Part shown: positions 63,897-64,000 of the stretch, in pieces
Numbering within the stretch: the stretch's first letter is position 1
Layout: each line of letters starts with the position of its first letter
Assembly (NCBI RefSeq): GCF_902167635.1
Contig: NZ_CABHMS010000011.1
Location: 153,252-217,251, forward strand
Source of the DNA: Chitinophaga vietnamensis
GTDB lineage: Bacteria; Bacteroidota; Bacteroidia; Chitinophagales; Chitinophagaceae
Direction: 5' to 3'
DNA: 64,000 nt
Translations under genes and position numbers: made by a program
Notes under the pieces: generated by a model
What the model was told of the DNA's origin: nothing
Database searches by the model: none
What the model saw: only the letters and a program-made list of their open reading frames with translations

Positions 63897-63980
63897 AATT
63901 ACGAATTACGAATTAAGAATTACGGCCTGCCGGGTAGATCTACCTGGCAGGCCGTAATTCTTAATTCGTAATTCGTAATT
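63897..63980. repeat. 84-base near-perfect palindrome after serC
   Basis: Two 42-base arms matching at 41 positions, with no loop. Outer parts are AATTACG/AATTAAG reiterations, the core is GGCCTGCC...GGTAGATCTACC. It starts 8 bases after serC and may serve as terminator or mobile repeat. Confidence 0.9.
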
Positions 63981-64000
63981 ATAAATTATATCTATTATTT

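Overview
The window looks like chromosomal DNA of a Bacteroidota bacterium, most probably Chitinophagaceae and close to Chitinophaga. The grounds are gene content (PorU, PorV, GldJ, GldA and a PorP/SprF protein of the type IX secretion and gliding machinery; the bacillithiol enzyme BshA; GIN-domain and DUF4292 lipoproteins) and several upstream sequences that fit the Bacteroidota promoter (TTTG, about 19 bases, TAnnTTTG). No rRNA, tRNA, CRISPR array, prophage or insertion sequence was found. Coding density is high and almost everything is core or conserved accessory metabolism.

Layout. 1-6.1 kb: rRNA modification (rlmN, an RluB-type and an RluA-type pseudouridine synthase), a 1-Cys peroxiredoxin, a WYL regulator divergent from an unknown gene, and a CHRD lipoprotein. 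6.2-12.3 kb: a LolA-like protein, adenine deaminase, anhydro-MurNAc kinase, a VWA protein and uracil phosphoribosyltransferase. 12.5-18.4 kb: PorP/SprF, an EI24 membrane protein, an RsmI-type methyltransferase, an M28 peptidase and bshA. 18.4-29.7 kb: eight minus-strand genes running porU, porV, ispF, dut, TPR lipoprotein, DUF4292 lipoprotein and two EnvC-like coiled-coil/LytM paralogues; gldJ is divergent from porU. 31.5-33.6 kb: Bcp peroxiredoxin and an intact M23 peptidase.

33.7-38.9 kb holds the most unusual locus: five minus-strand genes encoding two coiled-coil proteins (one membrane-bound), a membrane-anchored solute-binding domain fused to a C-terminal OmpA peptidoglycan-binding domain, and a TauC/SsuC-like permease with its ATPase. 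A large DNA palindrome splits the locus. It resembles an ABC importer rebuilt into an envelope-spanning assembly.

39.2-45.5 kb: gldA, enolase, a DivIC/FtsB-like protein, a small unknown, endonuclease III, a nucleoside-permease-like MFS protein and a Gfo/Idh/MocA oxidoreductase. 45.5-53.7 kb: DUF1801, a DUF6134-like protein, an orphan 2-oxoacid:ferredoxin oxidoreductase gamma-alpha subunit, a Bax-inhibitor-1 protein, two small exported proteins, a 2H phosphoesterase with a long RGG-like glycine-rich arm, and kynureninase. 54.1-60.8 kb: a four-gene RND efflux operon (tetR, tolC-like, adaptor, pump) with a clear operator inside its promoter. 61-64 kb: DUF502, a zinc-dependent phospholipase C/S1-P1-like protein and serC.

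Intergenic regions carry strong hairpin terminators, many shared by convergent genes, and at least three members of a dispersed palindromic family built on GATTTACGGATTT-like units, plus an 84-base palindrome built on AATTACG units after serC.
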